A stretch of 64,000 nucleotides of DNA from Symsagittifera roscoffensis (taxonomy: Eukaryota; Xenacoelomorpha; Acoela; Convolutidae), in contig NC_087065.1 of NCBI RefSeq assembly GCF_963678635.1, forward strand, positions 684,001 to 748,000, read 5' to 3'. The notes under the pieces were generated by a model that saw only the letters and a list, made by a program, of their open reading frames with translations, was not told the DNA's origin and did no database searches. This document shows positions 40,300-52,666 of this stretch, in pieces (position 1 is the first letter of the stretch; every line of letters starts with the position of its first letter). The position numbers and the translations under genes were made by a program.

Positions 40300-40490
40300 T
40301 CTTCTACCACAGTCTGGCCAAGTTCGGCTGCAATAGTAGTAAAAAGTGCCAAGTGACAATTCTAGACTTATTAGGACGACATTGATTTGCAACTCAAGGT
40401 CATCCATTTAGGTCAAGAATTTTCACTTGGTAAATTTTACCATTATTGCAGCCGAAATCGATCAGACAGTGGTAAGAACTGAAGCTTGAG
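40300..40490. repeat. Inverted repeat, family R2
   Basis: Arm 1 TCTACCACAGTCTGGCCAAG ... CGGCTGCAATAGTAGTAAA and arm 2 TTTACCATTATTGCAGCCGA ... CAGACAGTGGTAAGA pair with mismatches. A related single arm lies at 21295-21360. Confidence 0.6.
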
Positions 40491-40729
40491 GTCAATTGAC
40501 TCAACCTCACACACTTTCATGCTAACACGATGGGACATTCTGAAAGTAACGCATTACTACTATGCTTATTTCCTTCAAAAAATGGATGCAATAAGATGTA
40601 ATCATGATGTTTTCGTATGCGGAAAAAAATTTTCATACAATTTCGTACAAATCAATAAGTACAAAATATTAAAATAAAAGTCTTCGTTAACAAAATAACT
40701 CAATCTAGAATGTGGGAAGATAATGCAAC

Positions 40730-41330
40730 TGGGCTACCCTTTGAGAATAATGTTAAGACCTACTAGTAACTTTTTACTGGAACCACAATTATTATTTGTT
40801 TTTCCGATTTTGGAAGAAAGTAAGAAATATTTGAGCTCAGGGTGTTTTTTATTCAGTCCAATTTTCAAAAGATTTTTACGTCGGGATATCGATCCCTTGT
40901 TTTTCGCGTTTCCCGAAGGGTTGCACTCACCACTATACTAACATGACCGTACCTATGAGAAATCCTGAAAATTTTTATGAAATGAGTCTTACTAAACTGC
41001 CGTTTTTTTTGCTTTGTGAAAGTGAAAAGCGCATTGTTACGCGTGGTTATTTATCCCGCAACAGTTCGAAGTCATTCCAAATTGAATTGAGGCAAGTCAA
41101 ATTGTCATGCTATTAGTTCCCAAGTTTGATATGATCCAAGATTTACTTAAAAACTGGAAACTATCAGCCTAAAATTTATAGTTTGTCAATATTTCATTAA
41201 CCAAAAGCTATTCAAGACCGATTCATGGGCAATCAGAACGTTCAGAGAGCTCAAATGCCCTGAGACGAACAGTCTTGCTGCTAGTATATTGTAATCATTT
41301 TCGGCACAAGAGATAATGCATTTTGTCTAA
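40730..41330. repeat. Strongly decayed foldback-family sequence
   Basis: Scattered matches to the FB family: a decayed terminus near 40800, GAGCTCAGGGTGTTTTTTATTCAGTCCA, AATTGAATTGAGGCAAGTC and GCAATCAGAACGTTCAGAG. Low confidence in the borders. Confidence 0.4.
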
Positions 41331-41544
41331 AATTATTAACAAACTATTTAGTTTACATAGGCTATCAAAATACTAGATAAATTCCCTTTGGTAGAACGAG
41401 ACAAGCGAATGAAGACTTCTAATGGTTCAACAAGGTGGCTTGAATTAAATAACGGCATACAATTTTTTCTTTTGTGATCTAAATGCTGCTTTGAGTCCTC
41501 CATTCCTGCCACCTGGGTGAATTAACGAATGGTTCCCTTCTCGG

Positions 41545-42330
41545 TTCGAGATTGTGACCAAATTTTGGTATTTTCAGACCGCCGCGACCAAAGTTTGGTA
41601 TTTACAGACTTTGCAGACCGAGGTTCCTTTCACGGGTCGAAGGTATGGTTTTATAATCAGACCGTCGCGACTAAATTTTGGTATTTCAGACCGAAGCGAC
41701 AAAATTTTGGTATTTCAGACCAAAGCGACCAAAATTTGGTATTTACAGACTTTGCAGACCGAGGTTCCTTTCTCGGGTCGAGGGTATGTTTTTATAATCA
41801 GACCGTCGCGACTAAAATTTGTTATTTCAGACCGAAGCGACAAAACTTTGGTATTTCAGACCACAGCGACCAAAATTTGGTATTTACAGACTTTGCAGAC
41901 CGAGGTTCCTTTCTCGGGTCGAGGGTATGGTTTTATAATCAGACCGTCGCGACTAAAATTTGTTATTTCAGACCGAAGCGACAAAACTTTGGTATTTCAG
42001 ACCACAGCGACCAAAATTTGGTATTTACAGACTTTGCAGACCGAGGTTCCTTTCTCGGGTCGAGGGTATGTTTTTATAATCAGACCGTCGCGACTAAAAT
42101 TTGTTATTTCAGACCGAAGCGACAAAACTTTGGTATTTCAGACCACAGCGACCAAAATTTGGTATTTACAGACTTTGCAGACCGAGGTTCCTTTCTCGGG
42201 TCGAGGGTATGGTTTTATAATCAGACCATCGCGACTAAAATTTGTTATTTCAGACCGAAGTGACAAAACTTTGGTATTTCAGACCACAGCGACCAAAATT
42301 TTGTATTTACAGACTTTGCGAACCAAGGCA
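41545..42330. repeat. 141-bp tandem repeat array
   Basis: GAGGTTCCTTTC recurs at 41620, 41761, 41902, 42043 and 42184, exactly 141 bp apart. Each unit has three sub-repeats of about 29 bp (GACCGAAGCGACAAAA ... GGTATTTCA). Since 141 is 47 x 3 and two frames lack stops, two plus-strand frames stay open for over 240 codons each, with GRGYGFIIRPSRLKF- or SDQNLVFTDFADRGSF-type repeats. Coding is doubtful. Confidence 0.9.
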
Positions 42331-42357
42331 ATAAGTCCGCGACCGGCGCGTCCGGAG

Positions 42358-42605
42358 TAAAGTTAGTCGCGGCGGTCAAAAAATTAGAGGCGGTGGTCGA
42401 AATTTAGTCGCGGCGGTTGAAAAACTAGTCGCAGTGACTGAAAAATTGGACGCGGCGTTCGAAAAATTAGTCCTTAATTTTTCGACAGCCGCGTCTAATT
42501 TTTTGACCGCGGCGTCTATATTTTCGACCACCGCGACTAATTTTTTGACCGCCGCGACTAATTTTTCGACCGCCGCTACTAATTTTTGACCATCGCGACC
42601 CAGAT
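42358..42605. repeat. Inverted cassette of ~23-bp G+C-rich units
   Basis: About five units of the type TTAGTCGCGGCGGTCAAAAA on one strand (42361-42475) are followed by about five to six on the other (TTTTTTGACCGCCGCGACTA, 42476-42600). Could fold into a long stem. Follows the 141-bp array directly and shares its GCGAC motif. Confidence 0.8.
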
Positions 42606-42829
42606 TCGGTATTTTCAGAGTTTTTCAGATACTTAAAACCCTGTCCAAACTATAACTTTTCGGTCGCGGAATTAACACTTCAGCTACCTCAAAGTCAAAA
42701 AATTAGTCGCGGACCTCGACCCGGGTTTTCATAAGAGGTTTCCTTCTATGGAGAAAATTGGCGAGCTCAAAAAACTTCTGGTAAATCTTGTGAGCTCTCA
42801 AAGATACTTCAGTCGTGATTCAGTTTCCC

Positions 42830-42900
42830 TTTAGGGGCATACATACAGACACACGTAGGGGCACACATACAGACACACATAGGGGCGCACATACAAAAAA
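42830..42900. repeat. Short tandem repeat, ~24-bp unit
   Basis: About three units of AGGGGCACACATACAGACAC followed by ACAT. Confidence 0.8.
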
Positions 42901-44330
42901 AATCAAAAAATTGAAAAAAAAAATGTGAAACAAAATGTTTTAAATAAAAATAAAATGAAGAGAACTCATTCCGAGTTCAGTTACTAACATTGGTAACAGT
43001 TATTCTGAAAGTTATTGTAAGAAATGCTTAATTACAATCGATTATAACCAATTAAAAATAGATAATTTTGCTACAAAAACAAGTTTCATTTTCTTTCAAA
43101 AATAGTCGATTATAATAGATTATTTTCGGATTTTATTGATTAGAAAAATAGTATCATTATAGTCTATTTTTGATCGATTATAATCAATTATTTTCGAAAA
43201 TTATTGAGACAGACCACAAAAGTTCAATTTAACCGATTATCATTCATGGAACTCCGGTGTGGGAATGGCTAATCGGTGTTAAGAATTCGCATAGTCTATT
43301 TGAAAATTTATTCGTATGGTGGCCTGGAAATGAAAAAGTTCTTTTTTAGTGGACTCGGAGACACCTCTGTTTTCCATCTGAAGTTTCCGTTGGAGCCCAG
43401 CGAGTTTCTTGAAGCTAAATGAAAACTATGAGCATAAATTGAATTTACACCCATCATTTGGAGCTGTTTTCTGATTTGATATTTTTTCGACTCAAGCAGT
43501 TATCACTTTTTTTTGGTTCTTAATTTTTTAAACAAAAGTCATTAAAAAAAGTGATGGCTTGAATTTTTTGTGGATGCTGTTTTAAATTTTTAGCTGCTGT
43601 TTTTCTCGCTATCACTTCAGTTTGGTTCATGGTATGAATCCACAGTGGCATCTTTTTCTTCAATTTTTTTTCGGCATTTATATAACTTAAGCGTCTGAAA
43701 TTTCCTGGACCAGTTGTTGATATTTTTTGACGTAACCCTGAAAATCTAAGCTAACAGCAGAAAAAAAACAAAGCCACCTTAAACTCGTTTCATAACTCCT
43801 TCAGTTTCTTAATTATATTTCATGTTGGTAAAAACCAGTGTTGAAGCAAAAATTGCCGTGGAATTTCTGCCTACAAAAAAACGATTGTTAATATTGAAGA
43901 TATGTGAATTCAATTGTACTTCAGGACAAATTTTGAAATCAAGTTTATCGGACTATTTGAGTACAAGCTGATAAAGTTCAACTGAAATTGATGCCAGGTA
44001 TGGAACTCAGATACTAGGAAAAGAAATCAACATGAGCTCAGGTATGCGAAGCCGTCTGCAATTTTTGGTTGAAAATGTTTCTTATCCAATTTTTCTCAGT
44101 TTTAGTTCAAAATTTCTTACATTTGAGTTGATTTACAGGGATTATGCGTTTTTTCTTGATCAATTATAGACCTAGTTTGCTAGGAATAAAATTTTCTAAA
44201 GTTTTTGTATCCGCCTTGCTGGTGATAGAAGTTCAGCGCTGTTCCGTAACGACACACTCGTTTGCATACGTGAATGAAAGTTATGACCATTTTCTTCAAT
44301 TTTCACCATCCTTTGTTTTTGTTCCGACTT
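42901..44330. other. AT-rich DNA, no gene
   Basis: Contains a cluster of short TCGATTATAATCGATT-like palindromes near 43030-43210. No gene recognised. Confidence 0.45.
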
Positions 44331-45750
44331 ATGATAAAAGTGACCGAAAATTTTCGCGCGGGTGATTTTTTTTCTCCTGAACATTTTAAAATTTTCAACT
44401 AGCCGTTTTGAACTGAAATATGATTTATTGTTTGATGACTATTGATGTCCTATTTTGCGGGTGGACATTTTTTGTTTTATTGGAGGTTTTGAAACATTTC
44501 AATTTATCCAGCTTGGGAGAATTAACACGGCTTGCGATATACTTAGCGCTGTTAACGCGTGAGTGGCTATTGAACCAGGCATAGAAAGCGTTCCAGTTTA
44601 GTTATGCGCAACCTTTTTCAAAGTATCAAAAAAATGATAGACGCATAAAATACATTTTGTGCTTGTGGTGAATGAATCTAAAAAAAAAACAAGACTGCTC
44701 GTATCAGGGCGAAGCCCTGATTGTTCCGACTGCCTTTTAAGGCTTATGGAGCAGCAGTAATAACATAAAAAAAATTAAATGAAACAAAATGAAATGAAAA
44801 TTTTTCTTCTAAAATTTGAATTTTTTTAAATAAAAATCATCCCCCCACATGCCATATAAAGTATAAAAAGATAGATTTCGCTCCTTGTAACAAATCAATT
44901 ATGGCAAATAAGCTTCGTTCAACCAATGTGGAACGATTTATAAGACGGATTAACTCTCTGCTTACGCGTTAATAGCGCGAAATATATCGCGCGTTAATTG
45001 TCCCAAATTGGCCAAAATTACAATCTTTAAAACCCCGTAACTTTACAAAAAAAAATCACAGGTGAAATATCTTTTCAAAATTGAGCTCAGGACAACAATA
45101 CCTTTTGAATGATATAAAAAAGTTCCGTCAAAAATGGCTAGTTAAAAAGTCGAAATTTGTCTGAAGAAAAAAAAACCTACCCCGAGCAAAAATATTCCGT
45201 TACTATCGTACCGAAAGTCGGAACAACAAGACTGCTCGTATTAGGGCAAAAACTTGAATGTTCCGACTGCCTTTTAAGGTTTATGGAGCAGTAATAACAT
45301 TAAACAATTCAATGAAATAAAACGATTTTTTTTTTCTAAAATGTGAAATTTTTTCTAAAAAATCACCCCCCACACGCCATATAAAGTACAAAAGGATATG
45401 TTTCGCTCCTTGTAACAAACCAATTATGGCAATTAAGCTTCTTTCATCCAATGTGGAACAATTTCTAAGACGGATTAACTCTCCGCTTACGCGTTAATAG
45501 CGCGAAATATATAGCGCGTTAATTGTCCCAAATTGGCCAAAATGGCAACCTTTAAACCCCCGTAACTTTACAAAAAATAATCACAGGTGAAATATCTTTT
45601 CAAATTTGAGCTCAGGTCAACAATACCTTTCGAATGATCTAAAAAAAATTCTGTCAAAAATGGCTAGTTAAAAAGTCGAAATTTGTCTGAAGATAAAAAA
45701 ACCCACCCCGAGCACAAATATTCCGTTACTTTCGTATCGAAAGTCGGAAC
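44331..45750. mobile_element. Foldback element FB copy 3 with an extra right half
   Basis: A left end GTTCCGACTT at 44331 and right ends CGAAAGTCGGAAC at 45224 and 45750. The right half (centre motif GACTGCTCGTATCAGGGCGA, then ATATGGCAAGGAGCG-type and TAACGCG blocks) is present twice in tandem (about 44690-45224 and 45225-45750). Confidence 0.8.
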
Positions 45751-45895
45751 AAAAACATTTTAAAAAATGTGTTTTTGGGAATTTTATCAAAACCTAATTT
45801 TTGTTAAAAAAATGACTTATTCTTGGTACCTTTAGGAGCAGTCGGAACATTCAGTTCTTTGCTCTAATGATAGCTGTTTTGTTGATCCTGTTGTC

Positions 45896-47907
45896 AAAAT
45901 TTCACTTGACAATTTTTAGTAAAGTTATATTAAGCATGGAATATTTTTCTTTATACGATTTTTGTTCCGACTTTCGGTACGAAAGTTACGGAATATTTGT
46001 GCTCGGGGTGGATTTTCTTTCTTCAGACAAATTTCGTCTTTTTAACTATCAAATTTTGACGGATTTTTTTATCATTAAAAAATTATTGTTTTGCTGAGCT
46101 TAAATTTGGAAAGATATTTCACCTATGATCATTTTTTGTAAACTTATGGGAGTTTAAAGATTGCCATTTTGGCCAATTTGGGACAATTAACAAGCGATAC
46201 TTTTCGCTGTATTAGCGCGTAAGCGGAGGATTAATCCGTCTTGGAAATCGTTATAAATTGGTTGAAACAGGCTTATTTGCTATAATTAATATGTTACAAG
46301 GAGCGAAATCTATCCTTTTGTACTTAATATGGCGTGTGGGGGATGATTTTCATAAAAATCTTCAAATTTTTTTTTATTTGATTACATTTTTTTTAAATTT
46401 TTTTTTACTGCTCCATAAACCTTAAAAGGCAATCAGAACAACCAGAGCTTCATACGAGCAATCTGGTTTTATATGAATCTCATTTAGCCTGTGTAGCTTA
46501 ATTTGTTGCACATTTTCTTAATCGCAGGTTGCAGAACGCTACTATATTCTACACTATACTCAAATTTATCAATATTTTCTTTTGATAAGCGACAAAATTT
46601 TATCTCATATATTAATTTCAGCCAGGAAACATCCTGTTTTTGTCACGCAATCTATTTTTGGCCGGATAGATTCTTGCAACTTTTTAGTCCAATAATGATC
46701 CTATTCTTTCTCTCTTTCCTTAAGTATCTCACCATATCTCATAAAAGTGGTGGAAAAGGATTAAGTAAGGAGATCAATTTCATTATGCATATTCCTAAAG
46801 TAGTCTGATTATATGAATTAGTCTTGTTTTCCACAAATATTTTAAAGAATAGTTATGAAATACGATTGGTTCGTATGAAATTTTCTTGTAATCAAAATTT
46901 CACTTGACAATTTTTAGTAAAGTTATATTAAGCATGGAATAATTTTCTTTATACGATTTTTGTTCCGACTTTCGGTACGAAAGTTACGGAATATTTGTGC
47001 TCGGGGTGGATTTTCTTTCTTCAGACAAATTTCGTCTTTTTAACTATCAAATTTTGATGGATTTTTTTTATCATTAAAAAATTATTGTTTTGCTGAGCTT
47101 AAATTTGGAAAGATATTTCACCTATGATCATTTTTTGTAAACTTATGGGAGTTTAAAGATTGCCATTTTGGCCAATTTGGGACAATTAACAAGCGATACT
47201 TTTCGCTGTATTAGCGCGTAAGCGGAGGATTAATCCGTCTTGGAAATCGTTATAAATTGGTTTAAACAGGCTTATTTGCTATAATTAATATGTTACAAGG
47301 AGCGAAATCTATCCTTTTGTACTTAATATGGCGTGTTGGGGATGATTTTCATAAAAATCTTCAAATTTTATTTAAAAATTTTTTTTTATTTGATTACATT
47401 TTTTTAAATTTTTTTTTACTGCTCCATAAACCTTAAAAGGCAATCAGAACAACCAGAGCTTCATACGAGCAATCTGGTTTTATATGAATCTCATTTAGCC
47501 TGTGTAGCTTAATTTGTTGCACATTTTCTTAATCGCAGGTTGCAGAACGCTACTATATTCTACACTATACTCAAATTTATCAATATTTTCTTTTGATAAG
47601 CGACAAAATTTTATCTCATATATTAATTTCAGCCAGGAAACATCCTGTTTTTGTCACGCAATCTATTTTTGGCCGGTTAGATTCTTGCAACTTTTTAGTC
47701 CAATAATGATCCTATTCTTTCTCTCATTCCTTAAGTATCTCACCATATCTCATAAAAGTGGTGGAAAAGGATTAAGTAAGGAGATCAATTTCATTATGCA
47801 TATTCCTAAAGTAGTCTGATTATATGAATTAGTCTTGTTTTCCACAAACATTTTAAAGAATAGTTATGAAATACGATTGGTTCGTATGAAATTTTCTTGT
47901 AATCAAA
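45896..47907. repeat. ~1-kb tandem duplication (two nearly identical units)
   Basis: Unit 1 is about 45896-46893 and unit 2 about 46894-47907, with very few substitutions and one ~13-bp T/A-tract indel. Each unit holds a left half of the FB foldback (GTTCCGACTTTCGGTACGAA at 45964 and 46962) joined to a decayed copy of the LTR-like repeat L1. Identical 101-codon frames in both units are not convincing genes. Confidence 0.85.
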
Positions 47908-48369
47908 TAGAATAGTATTAAAAGCCAGAAAACGGGATGCGACAATGCATATGAAACTCTGAACAGGTCGCCCTGTCAACAAATTTTGATTTCCAATATA
48001 CAGTTTTTGTTTGCTCAGATGTGATTATACTTCCGATTTCTGCATGAAATATGGCTATAGTTTTCCAGAGGAATAGTCCATCCAATTTTGCAGAAGTTTT
48101 CGATTATCTTGCTCGTTGAATCAGGCATAATCCAGAACGTTTCTGGAATTTGGCATTTTTAAGTTCATTTGAATCAAATAGGACTCAACAGTTTTCCAAA
48201 GTCAACATTTTTCTTAATTATTTTACTTCGCACTAAATTGATATCAAAAATGGTCGCCTCAATGATTTTCTTGATAAATCAGGTTTTGTCAAGCCATGGC
48301 GTTTTTCGGTCCCCAAAATTAAAAAGGAACCAAAAATTACTGCTTAGTAACGTAAGAATTTGATCTTAA

Positions 48370-48760
48370 ATGGAACCTGATCTAAACTAAATGTTATTAT
48401 TGGATAAATTAGATATTTTATCAACATAAAATATTTAAAATTAACCAATCATATTCCATCTAACTAACAACCCACTTATTTGTAAGTGCTGAAATTACTT
48501 GTAATTTCAGCAACAGAGAGATTTGAATTTAACTTAGAAATTAGTTACCTCTCCAAGAGAACTTCAGCAGCCTCAATAAGCCAGTATACTCTAGATCTAT
48601 TGAGCCTAGCAGAGACTAGTTAAACACCCTGAGACTAGTAGATATAAGAGTAAGATTAGGATCGGTGTTAGACTAAGAAGTTGCACGAATCTATCTGGCC
48701 GAAAATAAGATAGCGTGACGAGCAGACGGTGTACCCTATCCGAAATTACTCTATGAGTTA
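48370..48760 (-). repeat. LTR-like repeat L1, inverse copy
   Basis: About 391 bp, the reverse complement of 50188-50580 with scattered mismatches; shared blocks include GATAGCGTGACGAGCAGACG and AGTATACTCTAGATCTATTG. More decayed copies lie within 46600-46760 and 47610-47770 (CGGATAGATTCTTGCAACTT). Confidence 0.8.
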
Positions 48761-49119
48761 TACAACCTAAAACATAACTCATAAATGTTTTGCCCAAATA
48801 TTATTTGTCTCTGTTTTTGATCAAGGTTTTTGGCCCCAACTTAAGATCGTCTTCATCTTTTCGATGACATAGGATGCATGAGAATATTTGTTTTGACTTC
48901 GACATCTTGAAAAGAAATATGAAATAGGCACAACGAAGTCTATGAAAAACAAAAAAAATTCATGACGCGAATTAATACACGAGTTACAATTTGTCTTTTT
49001 TCAAGTGAGGTTCGTTTTTAGTTTTCCAGCAAAAATCTGTATCAAACGGGAAAAAACCAAGCCCGCTATTTCGGCTACAATTTGATTTGAAAACAAGCTT
49101 AAACAGCTTCGAACAAACG
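48761..49119. other. AT-rich DNA between repeats
   Basis: No gene or repeat recognised. Confidence 0.45.
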
Positions 49120-49372
49120 AAATTATATTGCGCGTTAATTGTCCCAAATTGGTCAAAATGGCCAAAATGGCAATCTTTAAACCCTCATAACTTTACGAAA
49201 AATGATCACAGGTGAAAGATCTTTTCAAATTTAAGCTCAAGACACAATACTTCTTGAATGATATAAATAAATTCCGTCAAAAATGGCTAGTTAAAAAGTC
49301 GAAATTTGTCTGAAGAAAAAAAACCCACCCCGAGCACAAATATTCCGTTACTTTCGTATCGAAAGTCGGAAC
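49120..49372. mobile_element. Right end of a foldback element (solo half)
   Basis: TTGCGCGTTAATTGTCCCAA through CGAAAGTCGGAAC at 49372. No matching left arm nearby. Confidence 0.75.
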
Positions 49373-50187
49373 AAAAAAAAAGAAGTAAGCACGCTTAGGA
49401 AAGTTGTTCTTGGCTGAATAAAAGACTGAAAAAAAAGCAACGAAACAATGCAGAACAAACTTTGTATCACAAAAACAACGTTTTTTTGGCAAAACCAAAT
49501 AACAGTTAAAAAACCAGCCAAAAATAAATTACTTACAATTTGACGAACTCATTAAGAAGTGACACTTCAAAACAGTTGGTTGAATTTTTCAATTTAGCAC
49601 AGCGCACCAATTAAAAGATTACTTAAGACTGTATTTCACAGCGGCACTTTGTTGAAGCTAATAATTAATAGGACGTTTGTGGAAAATGTTTTCCAGCTTT
49701 TCTCAAAAATGCAAATGTAATTTCATTGTACAAGAAAAGGGGTCAAAAAATGGTTGCTCCAACTAACATCCTTTTTCACAATTGCCATTGTCAATTTTTG
49801 TGCAAAATATATTAAAAAACAATGGTTTTTGGAAAAAAGTGAGTTTTGTCAGAGCTGCAAAATATTTTTTTTGGAAATGAAACAACTTGCATAGGTTAAT
49901 CAGTTGTGTGGAAGAAAGAGAAAATGTTGAAGTTGAAAACTAGCAGGAAAAGATCTGCTTCATTGTTTCAACAAAAACAACTGACACCATTCGACGCAGG
50001 TTCCTGTTTACAAAGTGTTCCCATAATGGACTATAATGAACAAAGTTTCATTCGGTTCATTATTAATTCTGGTAAAAATGTTTTTCCAAGACAAAACTGT
50101 TATAATTGATAAAAAACAAAACCAAATATCAATTCTCAACAATTTGAAAAAAAAGTTAGACGAACTTTCTGAGTTATATTCGAAGTT
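49373..50187. other. AT-rich DNA between repeats
   Basis: A 67-codon plus-strand frame at 49906-50109 has lysine/serine-rich start and mixed composition but no motif. Nothing else seen. Confidence 0.4.
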
Positions 50188-50580
50188 TAACTCATAGAGT
50201 AATTTCGGATAGGTTACACCGTCTGCTCGTCACGCTATCTTTTTTTCGGCCGGATAGATTCGTGCAACTTTTTAGTCTAATACATACCGACCCTAATCTT
50301 ACTCTTATATCTTCTAGTCTCAGGGTGTTTAACTAGTCTCTGCTAGGCTCAATAGATCTAGAGTATACTGGCTTATTGCGTAGGAGGTCGCTTGGAGAAG
50401 TAACTAATTTCTAAGTTAAATTCAAATCTTTCTGGTGCTGAAAATACAATTAATTTCAGCACTTACAAATAAGTGGATTGTTAGTTAGATGGATCAAGAT
50501 TGGTTAATATTCAATACTTTATAGTGATAACATATCTAAATTATAACCAATAATAAAATGTAGTTTAGATCTGGTTCCAT
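50188..50580. repeat. LTR-like repeat L1, forward copy
   Basis: About 393 bp, inverse of 48370-48760. It lies 1.2 kb 3' of the minus-strand envelope-type cluster, a position that could suit a 3' LTR, but no clear polypurine tract or TG/CA ends are visible. Confidence 0.7.
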
Positions 50581-50591
50581 CCATCCGGTAT

Positions 50592-50963
50592 TTACAGAGT
50601 TTTGAATCTTTTATCTTCTATCTGTGAGGAAGTATGGATGATGATCGTTGGTATTTGGCGAGCATCATTTCTTGTTTCGCTCTTGGAGAAGAATGCTCCA
50701 GGAAGCTGGAATCGTCGATATGAAGTTGTTAGCTGTCGTTCGACAAAGACTATGACCGCCAACGAAATTAATCTGATTTCAAGATGGTTTGCTATGATTG
50801 ATTTTTCTGCTTTGATGGAGAACTGATCGAGTATCATTGTTGTCTGAGAATGGCTTGGAGATTGTGTTTGGAGGGAAAGCCTTGTAACTCGGATCTGTAC
50901 GTATACTTGAACATCGAGGTGGTCATTGGACTGATTCAATGAAATCCTTTTCTGCGAAGTCAA
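50592..50963 (-). other. Unassigned 123-codon frame
   Basis: Open minus-strand frame, Ser/Gln/Thr-rich, with QSPSHSQTTMILDQFSI and RRFQLPGAFFSKSETRND. A plus-strand frame overlaps it. The base composition is less AT-biased than the surroundings, so it may be a remnant of the adjacent viral-like cluster. No family recognised. Confidence 0.3.
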
Positions 50964-51745
50964 GTCCTACTCTAAATCCTCTTTGAGTCGTGATTGTAGG
51001 CGTCATGTCGGTTGTGTTTAGTCATTCTGTAGGATGAGTGTGATGGGATCTTCTAGTCTTTGGATGCTCGTCTGTGTGGTTTGTGGTTGTTTGTGATCTA
51101 TGTACTGTATATTATGATTTACATTTCTTAAAATTTTGTTGATTCAATTGTTTAGATATGATTTTTGTTAATTGTTTTTGCAAAAGTGTTTTAATTTTAG
51201 TTCAATTATTTTTAAGAGTTACTCACACTTGAGTACCTCTTGTCAAAAATATAGTGTGGTCACAAAGCGTGGATGTAGCACGCTGGGTTAGGCCGGTTAT
51301 AGAGCATGCTCAGGACATCCTCTCTGGTGGGCTAGGCCAGGAGTGGGAGTATGATTTCATGCTGGTTTTTTAAGGTGTCCTGTTTTGTGCTAACGCTTTT
51401 GTTATATTATTTCTGGTTTTTCTTTAGTTACTTTGGTTGTTTCCTTTTCTCAAAAATCAAATTGTTTTTTGTTTGGATTTGTCTTGCGGTTTTTTGGTGT
51501 TTACCTGGTAATAGTCTTCAAAAGAATAAATTGTCCAGTTTTAAGCTGGTTTAATCCAGTTTGGGTACTGTGGGTTTTCTTTTCTTGGTCATGCTGTTAG
51601 TTTGTGTTTTATGGTGTTTATTTAGCTGCGTTGGTTAGTTTGGTTTTATTATAATTCCATTCCAACCGGGTTAAAGGAAAGTTGGAAACTTGTTATCGCC
51701 TGTTTAAGTTGTTGTTAGTGCAATTTTAAAATTTAAATTCAATAA
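50964..51745. other. Intergenic between L1 repeat and ORF3
   Basis: Plus strand is G/T-rich. No open frame I would support. Confidence 0.4.
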
Positions 51746-52640
51746 TTAAACAATGTTTAGTGTACATTGGGGGAATAAAGGTAGGGTTATTTGAAAATAA
51801 TTTGTAGTATTGGTGTGGTCTGGATGGTTTACGTATTCTCGGGCGGTTCCGGGTTTGGATGGAATCGGGTGATTTGGGAATTTACGTTTAAAGGTTCTAT
51901 AAGCTCGGTTAGTACTGATGGATGTTTCTGTTGATGTGGATGATTGAGCGAGTGATGGAGTATTATCTGAAATTGGTGTAGGTGTTGGTGGATTTGATGA
52001 TGTGATCGTTGATGATAGTTGGTGAATAGTGAGAGTGTGGGGAGATAGTAACTGTTGTTGTATTGTTTTAAAGTTATCTAAATCATTAGAAATTTGAATA
52101 TTATCTGGGGAACTGTTGATTGATCGTTCATAATGAAATAGGGAGTATGTTGGGGTCACTTGAGAAGGAGTGTAGGGAGATGTACATTAGTTTTGAGGTT
52201 GAATATGTTGAAAGGGGGGTTTTGAGAAGGTTGAGGAGTTGGTCTGGTTGTGGGTAGAAGGGGATGGTTCGGAATCTGCAAATTCATTGAGAGTTTCTAC
52301 ATCGAAGTTATTAAATTGTGTTATTGTTTGAGTTAGTATCAGAATTCATGCATGATGATGTTTTATTATGTTGTGAATCAGGTGGCGGAAAAGCAAAAAG
52401 TGGGATAATATGGATTGAATTTTGGAGGTTGGCAGGGTGGGAGTCTGATCGGTGGAGTGATCCAATTTGTCTGCTCATCGTGGGCTAAAAAAATGATTAT
52501 TTTGAGACTGAAAAGTGGTGGTATGGGGCTGTTCAATGATTTGTTCATATGTATTGTCATTTTGGGTGTGTCGTGTCACTATATGTTGAATGGGGCTTTG
52601 TACGTGACTTGGTCTCAACTTTGGGGGGTTTATGATTGCT
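51746..52640 (-). pseudogene. ORF3 of viral-like cluster: Ser/Thr/Pro-rich protein
   Basis: Best part is 51746-52159 (about 135 codons): YSLFHYERSINSSPDNIQIS, a long Ser/Thr/Pro tract, then a basic end (RAYRTFKRKFPNHPIPSKPG). Upstream pieces in several frames (NPPKVETKSRTKPHST, NDNTYEQIIEQPHTTTFQ, FNNFDVETLNEFADSEPSPS) suggest about 300 codons originally. Looks disordered with a basic C-terminus. Starts close behind the glycoprotein stop. I do not recognise the family. Confidence 0.5.
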
Positions 52641-52666
52641 AAGTTCTCAAAATTTTGTGAGACTAA

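Noticed and set aside
41529-42360. Two long plus-strand frames (244 and 268 codons) as genes
   Set aside because: They are the same DNA repeats read in two frames of a 141-bp array. No start context, no family, and openness follows from the unit length.
46503-47819. Two identical 101-codon frames as duplicated genes
   Set aside because: They lie in a recent DNA duplication and partly overlap a decayed LTR-like repeat, so identity shows recent copying, not selection.
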